DNA of 64,000 bases. Source: Janibacter sp. Soil728 (lineage in GTDB: Bacteria > Actinomycetota > Actinomycetes > Actinomycetales > Dermatophilaceae). The stretch lies in assembly GCF_001428305.1 (NCBI RefSeq), contig NZ_LMRZ01000001.1, forward strand, positions 248,289 through 312,288, in the 5' to 3' direction. Every line of letters begins with the position of its first letter. Within the stretch, counting starts at the first letter, position 1. Both the position numbers and the translations under genes were made by a program. Shown here one piece after another: positions 45,236-53,461 of the stretch. The notes under the pieces are model-generated. The model had not been told where the DNA came from. It was given only the letters and a program-made list of their open reading frames with translations, and ran no database searches.

Positions 45236-46351
45236 TCAGCGCAGCACCGCGATCCGGTCGCCCTTGACGGCGCCGACCCAGAGCTCGGCACCGACGGGCG
45301 CAGCCACCGTCGGCGCCCGGAAGTCGGCTGGCTCACCTTCGTAGAGGACGTGCGAGGTCATCCGACGCGGATCCACCGCGAGGACCGACACCCCGGTGGG
45401 GCAGTTCGCGAGGTCGTCGGCCTGGCAGGAGATGACGTTCTCCGGCGTGAAGTCCTGCCCGGTCACGAGCACCTCGCCCTGCCTCGAGATGCGCAGGTTG
45501 TCCGGCATGAAGGGGACGTCGATGCTCGCTCGCCCGACGGCCGACCGGGCGGACGCGCGGCTCCCGTCCAGCGGGATGCGATGCACCTGACGGCCACCCC
45601 ACTCCGCCACGAAGGCCGTGCGTCCGTCACGCGTCACGACGACACCGTTGGGGCCGGCCATCGCCGAGTCCGGCACCGTGCTCCAGCCCGTCGCACGGTC
45701 CCAGCGCATGAGGTCGCCGCTCGGGGTGTCGCTGAAGATCTGCGAGAAGGGGTCCGACTGCGTCGGGTCGAAGAAGTTGGTCACCACGAGGCCGTCCCCG
45801 CCGGGGAGCGGCGCCACGCCGTTGGCGAAGGTTCCGCTGGGCAGGGTCACGCACCCGGTCCAGGTGAGCTCGGTGCCGTCGGTGAGGTCGAGCTCGAAGA
45901 CCTCGACCCCCTCCCTGCCGCCGTGATTGACGGCGTAGACCTCGTACGTGTCGGTCCCCGTCTGCTCGACGTTGATCCCGTGGGGCGAGGCGATCGACGC
46001 CTCGGGCGGGCCGGGGCAGGTCGGGAAGCGGGTGCGGTCCCAGTCGACCGACCAGTCGCGCTCGGGCCAGATCTCGCTCGCCTCATGGGTGTCGCTGTCG
46101 ACCGTGTAGAGATGGCCGACGCTGTTCGTGGACAGCGGGTCGGCCGACAGCCCGCTGACGAGCGCGCTGCCCGACCCGGGGAGCTCGACGATGTCCTCGG
46201 GGCTGGTCGGTCCGCTGAGGAAGCCCTCGAGCTCGTGCTTCGGCGTGGCCTGTGGCGGCGTCGCGCTCGCGCCTGTCGAGAGGGTGGCGCCGGCGAGGGC
46301 GACGGCGGCGACCGCCGCCAGACGAGGCAGTGTCGACCTGGTGATGTTCAT
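45236..46351 (-). CDS. Secreted PON/SMP-30-like beta-propeller protein
   Basis: A 371-residue exported protein. The Sec signal peptide ends near GASATPP (about residue 30). The rest resembles six-bladed propellers of the SMP-30/gluconolactonase and paraoxonase group: IASPHGINV, VYAVNHGGREGVEVFELDL, TFANGVAPLPGGDGLVVTNFF and MAGPNGVVV. Such enzymes hydrolyse lactones or aryl esters in a calcium-dependent way. The NGV and HGI motifs are retained. No clear pathway partner; it lies between the phenol genes and the second cluster. Confidence 0.78.
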   Translation of the reverse strand: MNITRSTLPRLAAVAAVALAGATLSTGASATPPQATPKHELEGFLSGPTSPEDIVELPGSGSALVSGLSADPLSTNSVGHLYTVDSDTHEASEIWPERDWSVDWDRTRFPTCPGPPEASIASPHGINVEQTGTDTYEVYAVNHGGREGVEVFELDLTDGTELTWTGCVTLPSGTFANGVAPLPGGDGLVVTNFFDPTQSDPFSQIFSDTPSGDLMRWDRATGWSTVPDSAMAGPNGVVVTRDGRTAFVAEWGGRQVHRIPLDGSRASARSAVGRASIDVPFMPDNLRISRQGEVLVTGQDFTPENVISCQADDLANCPTGVSVLAVDPRRMTSHVLYEGEPADFRAPTVAAPVGAELWVGAVKGDRIAVLR

Positions 46352-46496
46352 GGGTGTGTCGTCCTCCGTGGTGCGTCGTTGAACCACCTGGCTCCGGTCG
46401 AGTCAGTGGAAGGGACACTACAGAAGATTTGGCACCCGGCAACTCCTGCTCACAGGGATCCGATGCACTGGCTGGTCCGGGCGCTCCATCCCCTCG

Positions 46497-47138
46497 TCAG
46501 GGACGCTTGCCCTGCTCGATGGCCTGGCGCAGGACCGCCTGGATGACCGGGACGAAGAGGTCGATGATCTCCCCGCCCTCCAAGTCGTCGAAGGCCTCGC
46601 CCGCCACCACGAGACCGTCGGACAGCGCCCGGAAGAGGACCGCGACATCGGCCGTCAGCTGGGGATCGCCGATCTGCGCCAGTGCCCGCTCGAGCCAGAC
46701 CATCATCATCGTCTGCGCCTGAGCGCGGACGTCCAGATATGCCTGCCGGGTCTGCTGGGTGTCCTCCCCGGACTCCAGCAGCACCTGCATGCCGATGTTC
46801 ATGAAGCTCGGGCGGCGACGCAGGGTCTCCTCCGTCGCTCGCAGCAGGTCCGAGACGTGCTCGAGGACGTCGCCCTCCTGCGCGCCCCAGCCCGGCGACT
46901 CGGCGAGCCACCGCGCGAAGCTCGTGCGGACGACCTCGGCGAAGAGCGCGTCCTTGTCGGTGAAGTGCCAGTACAGGCTGGAGACCGGCAGCCCGGACCG
47001 GGCGCAGACGGCCGCGATGGTCGCCCCCGTGACGCCACGCTCACGGGCCACCTCGGCCGCCGCCTCGAGGATGCGGTCCCGTGACGCGAGGCCACTCTCC
47101 CGCGGCCTGTCCTCGGAGCCGGGCCCCACCGGGCTCAT
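46497..47138 (-). CDS. TetR-family regulator (1 of a coupled pair)
   Basis: A 213-residue TetR protein. The HTH at residues 20-65 includes RDRILEAAAEVARERGVTGA and CARSGLPVSSLYWHFTDKD. The C-terminal ligand domain is helical. Its ATG lies in the four-base overlap with the stop of the other TetR gene, so both are translated together. The two HTH regions share the SSLYWHF/SSIYWHF helix, and a heterodimer is possible. It probably represses the divergent flavin reductase gene or the long operon beyond. Confidence 0.9.
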   Translation of the reverse strand: MSPVGPGSEDRPRESGLASRDRILEAAAEVARERGVTGATIAAVCARSGLPVSSLYWHFTDKDALFAEVVRTSFARWLAESPGWGAQEGDVLEHVSDLLRATEETLRRRPSFMNIGMQVLLESGEDTQQTRQAYLDVRAQAQTMMMVWLERALAQIGDPQLTADVAVLFRALSDGLVVAGEAFDDLEGGEIIDLFVPVIQAVLRQAIEQGKRP

Positions 47139-47839
47139 CGAGCCCACCCCAGTTCCTGCAGGTGGGCCGCCCAGCCGGAGGCGACCAGTGCCGTCAGGCG
47201 ACGCACGTCCTTGGCCGTGCTCGAGCGCACGTGCACGAAGAGGCCGTCCATGAGGACCATGTGCGTCCTGGCAACCGTGCGGGCAGCCGCGGTCCTCGCC
47301 TCCTCGTCAGGGAAGGCCTCGGGCAGGAGGACCTCCATCCACCACGTGCTCATGGCATCCTCCGTGTCGCGGCGCACCTCGAGATACCTGGCGCGCGCCT
47401 CCGGCTCCTTGACCCTCTTCTGCAGCGTGAGCAGCAGCCCCAGCTGCCAGAACTGCGGAGTCTCGACGAGGGAGAGCGCCGCCCTCTGGAAGCGTTGCTC
47501 GAGGCGCTCGCGCAGGTCATCGGGCTCTTCTCTCGAGACCCAGGTGGGCGCCGTGGGGCGCCACTGCCGGTACGAGTACTCCAGCGTGGCGGCCATCAGC
47601 TTTTCCTTGTTGCCGAAGTGCCAGTAGATCGAGCTGGCCGGCAGCCCCGTCCGCTCGACGACCTTGGCGACGGTCGTGCCGTCATACCCTGAGGTGGCGG
47701 CGATCTCCAGAGTGGCCTTCAAGATGGTCTGGCGAGACTCCTCGCCCTGCTTGTGGACCCGGTCGGTCTTGCGCGGCACGACGTCCCCTGTCAGTCGATC
47801 GATGAAGCGGATGAGCACCTGCTCACTGGAGCCCAACAT
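47135..47839 (-). CDS. TetR-family regulator (2 of a coupled pair)
   Basis: A 234-residue TetR protein with HTH at about residues 35-80 (RQTILKATLEIAATSGYDGT, VERTGLPASSIYWHFGNKE). An N-terminal extension of about 30 residues precedes it; a start at an internal codon is possible. It is divergent from the flavin reductase-IclR fusion across 138 bases that contain a CTGTAG dyad. Confidence 0.88.
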   Translation of the reverse strand: MLGSSEQVLIRFIDRLTGDVVPRKTDRVHKQGEESRQTILKATLEIAATSGYDGTTVAKVVERTGLPASSIYWHFGNKEKLMAATLEYSYRQWRPTAPTWVSREEPDDLRERLEQRFQRAALSLVETPQFWQLGLLLTLQKRVKEPEARARYLEVRRDTEDAMSTWWMEVLLPEAFPDEEARTAAARTVARTHMVLMDGLFVHVRSSTAKDVRRLTALVASGWAAHLQELGWAR

Positions 47840-47914
47840 ACAGGGATGAGGGCCATCGAGCCGCTCATGAGCGATGTCACCGCTTGAATCCTGCGGATCA
47901 ACTCGGTAACGTCA

Positions 47915-47932
47915 CTGTAGCAATCACTACAG
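47915..47932. promoter_or_regulatory. CTGTAG-N6-CTACAG dyad, probable TetR operator
   Basis: CTGTAG (47915-47920) and CTACAG (47927-47932) form a dyad 46 bases before the ATG of the flavin reductase gene. A single CACTACAG half occurs again at 46416-46423 upstream of the PON-like gene, which may widen the regulon. Confidence 0.55.
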
Positions 47933-47977
47933 GCTTCCATGTGGGGCCGGGCACCGGGACTCAACGAGGAGGCTCAC

Positions 47978-49213
47978 ATGACACAGGACCGCGCACTCGG
48001 GCGGCGCTTCGACGCCGCAACCTTCCGCGAGGTACTCGGCCACTACCCGACGGGTGTCGTCGTCGTCACGGGGGTCCACCCGGACGGCGAGCCGGTGGGG
48101 ATGGTCCTGGGGACTTTCACCTCGGTCTCGCTCGAGCCCGCCCTCGTGGCCTTCATGCCCGGAGCCGAGTCCGGCACCTACGCGCGGCTGCGCGAGTGCC
48201 CCTCCTTCGTCATCAATGTCCTGGCGCACGACCAGACCGATGTCTGCCGCACGATGGCCATCCCCGCCGACGACAAGTTCGATCGCGTCGGCTGGCGCCC
48301 GTCACCGACCGGGGCGCCCGTGCTCGACGAGGCGGTCGCCAGCATCCACTGCCGCCTGCACGACGAGATCCTCGCCGGCGACCACTACATCACCCTGTGT
48401 GCCGTCGAGGACCTCGAGATCGTCCGGCCGGTCACACCCCTCCTTTTCTTCCAGGGAGGGTACGGAGGCTTCAACCCCAAGGGCCTGTCGGCGCTCGGGG
48501 ACGGCGACTTCATCGAGGCTCTCCGGCTCGCCGAGACGGCCCGGCCCCACATCCGGCGTCTGGCCGACCGGTACCGCTGCGAGTCCGCGGTCCTGACCGT
48601 CCTCAACGACGACGAGATGACGACCGCCGACTCCGCGTATGCCGGGAGCGCAGAGGTCTACGAGCGGCTCGGAGCACGCATCCCCCTCATGCCACCCATC
48701 GGCGACGTGTACGTCGCCCACGCCTCGCAGGAGGTGCAGGACCGCTGGTGCGCCAAGGCCGCGCCCGACGGGGAGGTGCAGGCCCGCTACCGGCGGCGCC
48801 TGGAGACGGTCCGACGCGATGGCTATGCCGTCGTCCAGGTCGGTGCCGTCGGCGCTCCCCAGTACGCCCGGCTGCACGACGCCTTGGACGAGTACGCGTC
48901 CGGTCCCCTCACACCCAGCCGTGAGCGCGCCGTCCGTGAGGTCATCGCCGAGATGGCCCACTTCTTCGAGCCGATCGACATCTGCGAGGACACCCACTAC
49001 GACCTCGGCTCGATCGTCGTCCCGGTCTTCAGCCCCGATGGCGGGGTCTCGATGGTCCTGCGGCTGACCCAGCTGCCCCAGGACGTCCCCGGTGAGACGG
49101 TGCGCGAGTGGGTCGGTGGTCTGCAGGAGGCGGCGCGCGAGGTCGGGACGGCACTGCGCGGCGAGGAGAGCAGCGCAGCGCTGAGCGCCTACGAGAGCTG
49201 GTTCATGATGTGA
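47978..49213 (+). CDS. Flavin reductase fused to an IclR-type effector domain
   Basis: A 411-residue two-domain protein. Residues 1-165 form an HpaC-like flavin reductase (FREVLGHYPTGVVVVTG, FTSVSLEPALVAFMPG, INVLAHDQ) that would supply FMNH2 or FADH2 to a monooxygenase. Residues 180-400 match the IclR ligand domain (ARPHIRRLADRYRCESAVLTVL, GARIPLMPPIGDVYVAHASQ, VRRDGYAV, IVVPVF) without the HTH. A substrate-gated reductase is a likely reading. GAGGAGG precedes the ATG. The stop overlaps the convergent FAD gene by 11 bases. Confidence 0.87.
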   Translation: MTQDRALGRRFDAATFREVLGHYPTGVVVVTGVHPDGEPVGMVLGTFTSVSLEPALVAFMPGAESGTYARLRECPSFVINVLAHDQTDVCRTMAIPADDKFDRVGWRPSPTGAPVLDEAVASIHCRLHDEILAGDHYITLCAVEDLEIVRPVTPLLFFQGGYGGFNPKGLSALGDGDFIEALRLAETARPHIRRLADRYRCESAVLTVLNDDEMTTADSAYAGSAEVYERLGARIPLMPPIGDVYVAHASQEVQDRWCAKAAPDGEVQARYRRRLETVRRDGYAVVQVGAVGAPQYARLHDALDEYASGPLTPSRERAVREVIAEMAHFFEPIDICEDTHYDLGSIVVPVFSPDGGVSMVLRLTQLPQDVPGETVREWVGGLQEAAREVGTALRGEESSAALSAYESWFMM

Positions 49214-50552
49214 GGCCGCCGGCGATCTCCTCGCCGATGATCCAGCCGGCACCCATGGCCGCCATGAGGCCGCTGCCCGAGGAGTAGCCCTCGGATTTGG
49301 GGCCCGCGGTGCCCACCGCGCTGCCCCCACCCACCCGCAGTCCGGACACCGTGGAGCCGTCGGCCCGCACGACCCGGCACCCCGTGTCGATGAGCGCCCC
49401 GCCCTGCGTCGTCAGCACACCGTGCGTCAGCCAGGTGTGGTGGAGTCGCCCCTGCTGGGCCCGACGACCCGGTAGCGGGCGCATGGCTCGCGCGAGCAGC
49501 TCGGCGGCGATCCCCGTCTGGTCGGCGAGGTCGACCAGGCCCGCTGCGTCGTGGATCGCTCCCGCAGCGAGGGAGTCGCGCATCATCTCCGAGGTGATGG
49601 TCTCGGCCATCGCCTGCTCGTCCCAGACCATCAGCGCCCGCTCGCCCGGCTGTGCCTGGATGTGTCCCGCGAGCCCGGAGTACCCGTTGGCCTGCTCGTC
49701 CACGAAGCGCTCACCGTCGCAGTTGATGAGGACTGCCCCCGCCCAGGGCAGCGCGGGGTTGACCCGGGTGCCGTGCCCGAGGGTCACCTGACCGTGACGC
49801 AGGCAGGCCTCCATGTGCATCCACTGGGCGCCGAGCGGCTCCAGCCAGCCGATGCTGTCACCGGTGGACGTGCTCACACCGCCGTAGAAGGGGGTGCCCA
49901 GGCTCGACGCGAAGCGCTGCATGAGCGCCGGGTTGTTGGCGAAACCGTCGGTGGCCACGACGGTGGTCGTGGCTCGGACCTCGACCGGCCGGCCGTTCTG
50001 CTCCGCGACGAACCCGACGACCCGCTCTCGGGACGGCTCGTCCGGGTCCGCCTCGGTGAGCAGTCTCCGGACCGGAGCCTCGTCGACGAAGGCGACGTTG
50101 TCGCGTGAGGCCAGCTCGGCTCGCAGGAAGGACATCAGCGGTCTCCCGCCACGACGCTCCGGGTCGGCGTGCAACCGGGGGACGCTCATCCCCTTGCGCG
50201 GCATGTCGACACCCACCTCGAGCGGGTAGCCGAGCGTGTCCGCGATCCAGTCCACGTAGCGCGGCGCCACCTCGCAGAAGCTCATCACGAGGTCGCGCAG
50301 CGACTCGTCGCCGGAGTTGCCGATGATGTCCTCGCAGTGCCGCTGCGGGGAGTCCTCGATGCCCGCCTCGCGCTGGAGGCGGGTCCCGCCGGCCGCCAGG
50401 CTGCCCGAGGAGACGTCGGCATTGCACCCCTCACGGGTGCTCTTCTCGAAGATGACGACGACGAGCTCGGGGTCCTCGCTCGCCCGCAGCGCGGCCATGA
50501 CCCCGCAGGCACCACCGCCAGCGATCGCCACGTCGACGTCGATGGTGTCCAT
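49203..50552 (-). CDS. FAD-dependent dehydrogenase, fumarate reductase/KstD type (A)
   Basis: A 449-residue flavoprotein of the FAD_binding_2 family. The nucleotide motif is VAIAGGGACGVMAAL, and the FAD end motif is near GSAVGTAGPKSEGYSSGSGLMAAMGAGW. Active-site parts such as CNADVSSGSLAAGG and NCDGERFVDE are present. It would introduce or remove a double bond next to a carbonyl or carboxylate. It is the last gene of the long operon and overlaps the racemase-like gene by one base (TGATG). Confidence 0.8.
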   Translation of the reverse strand: MDTIDVDVAIAGGGACGVMAALRASEDPELVVVIFEKSTREGCNADVSSGSLAAGGTRLQREAGIEDSPQRHCEDIIGNSGDESLRDLVMSFCEVAPRYVDWIADTLGYPLEVGVDMPRKGMSVPRLHADPERRGGRPLMSFLRAELASRDNVAFVDEAPVRRLLTEADPDEPSRERVVGFVAEQNGRPVEVRATTTVVATDGFANNPALMQRFASSLGTPFYGGVSTSTGDSIGWLEPLGAQWMHMEACLRHGQVTLGHGTRVNPALPWAGAVLINCDGERFVDEQANGYSGLAGHIQAQPGERALMVWDEQAMAETITSEMMRDSLAAGAIHDAAGLVDLADQTGIAAELLARAMRPLPGRRAQQGRLHHTWLTHGVLTTQGGALIDTGCRVVRADGSTVSGLRVGGGSAVGTAGPKSEGYSSGSGLMAAMGAGWIIGEEIAGGLTS

Positions 50553-51358
50553 CACGTCTGGGAGGCGGCGGCGAGCCCGTAGAAGGTGCGGGCCGCGTCG
50601 ACGAGGCCTCGCGGTGGCTGCTCGCCGTAGAAGCCTCTCCTCGAGGCGACCAGGCCCTGCTCCCGGTGCTGGGTCGCGCGCAGCAGTGCGACCCTGACGC
50701 AGGTGCCCAGCGAGTCCACGACCGGGACGTCGTCGATGCGACTGATGCCTTGGTCGGCGAGGAAGACGTTGAGGGGTCCCTCGCCCGGCACGATGACGTC
50801 GGCGCCCTCCGCGATCGCGCGACGGGCCGCCTCGGTGAAGGCCTCCGTCAGGGGCGCCGGGTCGGCGTACGCCTGCATGATGTCGGTGAAGGCGCGATCC
50901 ACCTGCCGGATCGGTCCGACGATCCGGTCGAGCCCGTACACCTCCATGTTGCGGCGCAGCTGGGGCTCGAGCTCCGCGATGAAGTTGACGATCCCCACGC
51001 GACGCCCTAGCTGTGCTGCCATCAGCACGCTCGTCTGCCCGAGGGTGACGACGGGGATGTCGACGAGAGTCCGGACCTCCTCGTACGCGGTGTCGGGGAT
51101 CGTCGCGATGAAGAAGGCGTCGTAGCCCTCGTCCTGTGCACGCAGCGCGGCCCCGACGAACTGGTCCTTGTGCAGCCCGGAGAGGTAGGCGTACTTGATG
51201 TGGGTCCCGGGGTAGTCACTCGGGTAGGTGCCGGCCCGCATCCCGTGCAGGTCGACGCTGTTGTCGGGCCCGGCCGCACCCGACAGGTGGCGCGCCAACG
51301 CATCCCTGTAGTGGGGGACGTCGTCCAGGACGGTGAAGGACTGGTGCCAGATCCTCAT
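50552..51358 (-). CDS. Asp/Glu/hydantoin racemase-fold protein lacking catalytic cysteines
   Basis: A 268-residue protein of the Asp/Glu racemase superfamily, with two similar Rossmann-like halves. At the first cysteine site the sequence is FFIATIPDTAY (Thr86), and at the second it is VIVPGEGPLNV (Glu193). The only cysteine is Cys220. Two-cysteine racemase or maleate isomerase chemistry therefore seems impossible. Other superfamily chemistry, such as lyase or decarboxylase, is an inference. It overlaps the TcuA-like gene by four bases. Confidence 0.8.
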   Translation of the reverse strand: MRIWHQSFTVLDDVPHYRDALARHLSGAAGPDNSVDLHGMRAGTYPSDYPGTHIKYAYLSGLHKDQFVGAALRAQDEGYDAFFIATIPDTAYEEVRTLVDIPVVTLGQTSVLMAAQLGRRVGIVNFIAELEPQLRRNMEVYGLDRIVGPIRQVDRAFTDIMQAYADPAPLTEAFTEAARRAIAEGADVIVPGEGPLNVFLADQGISRIDDVPVVDSLGTCVRVALLRATQHREQGLVASRRGFYGEQPPRGLVDAARTFYGLAAASQT

Positions 51359-52818
51359 GACGCAGCCACCTCCCCTTCGCCGGTCCTCACCGTGGCCTGC
51401 GCACCGGCGATCCGTCCGAAGGTCGCCCCTCGCAGCACGGACGTCGACCCGACGTAGTTGGAGTAGTACAGACCGGTCATCTCACCGGCCGCGTACAGGC
51501 CCGGGATGGCCCGACCATCGCGGTCGATGACCCGGGAGGAGGCGTCGACCTTGAGCCCACCGAAGGTGAAGACATTGGCCGCCATGATCGGGTAGGCCGC
51601 GAAGGGACCCTGCTCGATCGGCCGTGCCCAGTTGCTCTTGGCGGGGTACAGGTCCACGGTGGCCAGCCCGTCCGGTCGGGTGACGTCCCACTCGCCGCCG
51701 GGACAGGCCGCGTTGTACTCGGCGATCGTCGCGGCGAGCGCCTGCGGGTCGACGTCGAGCTTGTCCGCGAGCTCCTCGATCGAGTCGCCCGTGACCGGGG
51801 GCTCCTCGGTCCGGATCGCGGTGCGGATGTTGGGGACCGCCTGACCCGCCGCATCGAGGATCATCCAGGCCATGCCACGGTCCTGCGCCTGGATGTCTCG
51901 CGTCGTGCGCTCGTACCAGGCGTCGATCGGCCCTCGTGCCTCGTCGACGAAGCGCTGCCCGTGCACGTCGACGAGGATCCCGTAGGTGAAGGCCATGATC
52001 GCGGCCTCCGGGTCGCCGGAGCGCGGGTCGATCGGCTCGGCGTGGAAGAGGCTGAAGTTGCCCGCGGTCGCCGCTCCGGCCGCGAGCGCCATCTCGATGC
52101 CCTCGCCCTTGTTGTAGTTGCCGCCGCGAGCGACCGGACGACAGATCATCGCCTTGGCCCCGTGGTAACGAGCCATCATCTCGGCGTTGCCTTCGTAGCC
52201 ACCGCAGGCGAGCACGACGACACCCGTGTGGGTCACGCGCCCCGTCAGGGTCGCGGCGACGACGCCGGCCACGACGCCGTCCTCGATGACGAGCTCACGC
52301 ACGGTGCTCTCGTAGGCGAAGGTGACGCCGAGCTCCTTGGCCCGGCGACTCAGGGTCTCCACGAGGGCCAGCCCACCACCGATGGGGGCGAGCCGGGTCG
52401 TCGAGGTCGTGAGGAAGAGGGTCGGGAGCTGCCCGAAGGCCATGCCGTGGCCCTCGAGCCATCGCAGCGTCGGACCGGCCTCCTCCGCGAAGGTCTCGAC
52501 GTAGTCCAGGTCGACCATGGGGTGGGCCCGCAGGAGCGGCGCCCGCTTGTCCCACGACTTCGTCAGGTCAGCGGTCAGGCCGGGGTCGGGGTGGCCCATG
52601 AAGTCGTCCACAAGGGCATCCGTCAGGCCCTCGGCCGGCTCGTCGACCGAGGCCATGCGCATGTACGCCTCGGTGTAGCGCGTGTTGCCCCCGGCCTCGT
52701 CCTCGGTGGCCCGGTCGAGCAGCAGCACGCTGGCGCCGGCCTCCCGGGCACTGATCGCGGCCGAGAGGCCGGCGATGCCCGAGCCGACGACGATCACGTC
52801 GTGGGTCTGCTCGCTCAT
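51355..52818 (-). CDS. FAD-dependent dehydrogenase, TcuA-like (B)
   Basis: A 487-residue flavoprotein resembling tricarballylate dehydrogenase TcuA, which makes cis-aconitate from tricarballylate. FAD motif VIVVGSGIAGLSAAISAREAG, then NTRYTEAYMRMASVDEP, CGGYEGNAEMMARYHG and the C-terminal FTFGGLKVDASSRV and YAAGEMTGLYYSNY are typical of the group. It could dehydrogenate a polycarboxylate substrate. Both ends overlap neighbours by four bases. Confidence 0.82.
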   Translation of the reverse strand: MSEQTHDVIVVGSGIAGLSAAISAREAGASVLLLDRATEDEAGGNTRYTEAYMRMASVDEPAEGLTDALVDDFMGHPDPGLTADLTKSWDKRAPLLRAHPMVDLDYVETFAEEAGPTLRWLEGHGMAFGQLPTLFLTTSTTRLAPIGGGLALVETLSRRAKELGVTFAYESTVRELVIEDGVVAGVVAATLTGRVTHTGVVVLACGGYEGNAEMMARYHGAKAMICRPVARGGNYNKGEGIEMALAAGAATAGNFSLFHAEPIDPRSGDPEAAIMAFTYGILVDVHGQRFVDEARGPIDAWYERTTRDIQAQDRGMAWMILDAAGQAVPNIRTAIRTEEPPVTGDSIEELADKLDVDPQALAATIAEYNAACPGGEWDVTRPDGLATVDLYPAKSNWARPIEQGPFAAYPIMAANVFTFGGLKVDASSRVIDRDGRAIPGLYAAGEMTGLYYSNYVGSTSVLRGATFGRIAGAQATVRTGEGEVAAS

Positions 52819-53411
52819 GCCCAGCTCCCGATGACCTCGTCGGCCGTGGTGACGGTGCCGAAGAGCGGCAGGGTCTTGGTCACCGCGTGGTCGTGCAGCG
52901 CGGGGTCCGGTGCGGCGCACATGTCCTCGACGATGCTCACCTGCAGACCGGAGTCACTGGCGTGACGGGCAGCCGACTCGACGACGAGGTGGGTGGCGAT
53001 GCCACCCAGCACGACGTGGTCGATGCCGTCGGCGGCCAGCACCTCACGCAGGGCCGTGCCGACGAAGGGGTCGACGCACCCCTTGTCGACGACCGCCTCG
53101 TCGTCGGTCGGGGCCAGCTCGGGGAGGAACTCTGCCTCGGGCGAGCCCACCTTCATCTTCTGGTTGCCGGGGTAGCCGTCGAAGCGCGGAAGTCGGTTGG
53201 TCCGCAGCTTGTAGGTCGGGTCGAAGGCGAGACGGATGTGGAAGACCGGCACGCCGGCTGCGCGCGCGGCCTCGAGGACCTTGGACGCGGTCGAGACGAC
53301 GCCACGCTCACGGACCTGGGCCGCCAGCGGCGGCGCCATGCAGAGGTCGCCCTCTTGCCCCAGGGCGATCTGGTAGTCGAGGAGGAGGAGGGCGGTGCGA
53401 TCGGTGGTCAT
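52815..53411 (-). CDS. Isochorismatase-fold hydrolase without nucleophile cysteine
   Basis: A 198-residue cysteine-hydrolase-fold protein. Asp12 (LLLLDYQ) and Lys110 (VVDKGCVDPF) of the triad are in place. The cysteine position in GIATHLVVESAARHA is Val143, so amidase chemistry of nicotinamidase or maleamate amidohydrolase is not expected. EntB and PhzD, true isochorismatases, also lack this cysteine, so vinyl-ether hydrolysis or another Asp-based reaction is possible. ATG 53411 is chosen; 50 non-coding bases separate it from the SDR gene. Overlaps the next gene by four bases. Confidence 0.82.
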   Translation of the reverse strand: MTTDRTALLLLDYQIALGQEGDLCMAPPLAAQVRERGVVSTASKVLEAARAAGVPVFHIRLAFDPTYKLRTNRLPRFDGYPGNQKMKVGSPEAEFLPELAPTDDEAVVDKGCVDPFVGTALREVLAADGIDHVVLGGIATHLVVESAARHASDSGLQVSIVEDMCAAPDPALHDHAVTKTLPLFGTVTTADEVIGSWA

Positions 53412-53461
53412 CGAGGATCCTTCGTGTCGTGGTGTGGTCTGGGAGTGAGGGAGGTGCTCGG

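Noticed and set aside
50552-53411. Reading the racemase-like and isochorismatase-like genes as nicE/nicF of the maleamate nicotinate pathway
   Set aside because: Both lack the catalytic cysteines needed for maleate isomerase and maleamate amidohydrolase, and no nicC, nicX or nicD homologue is present.
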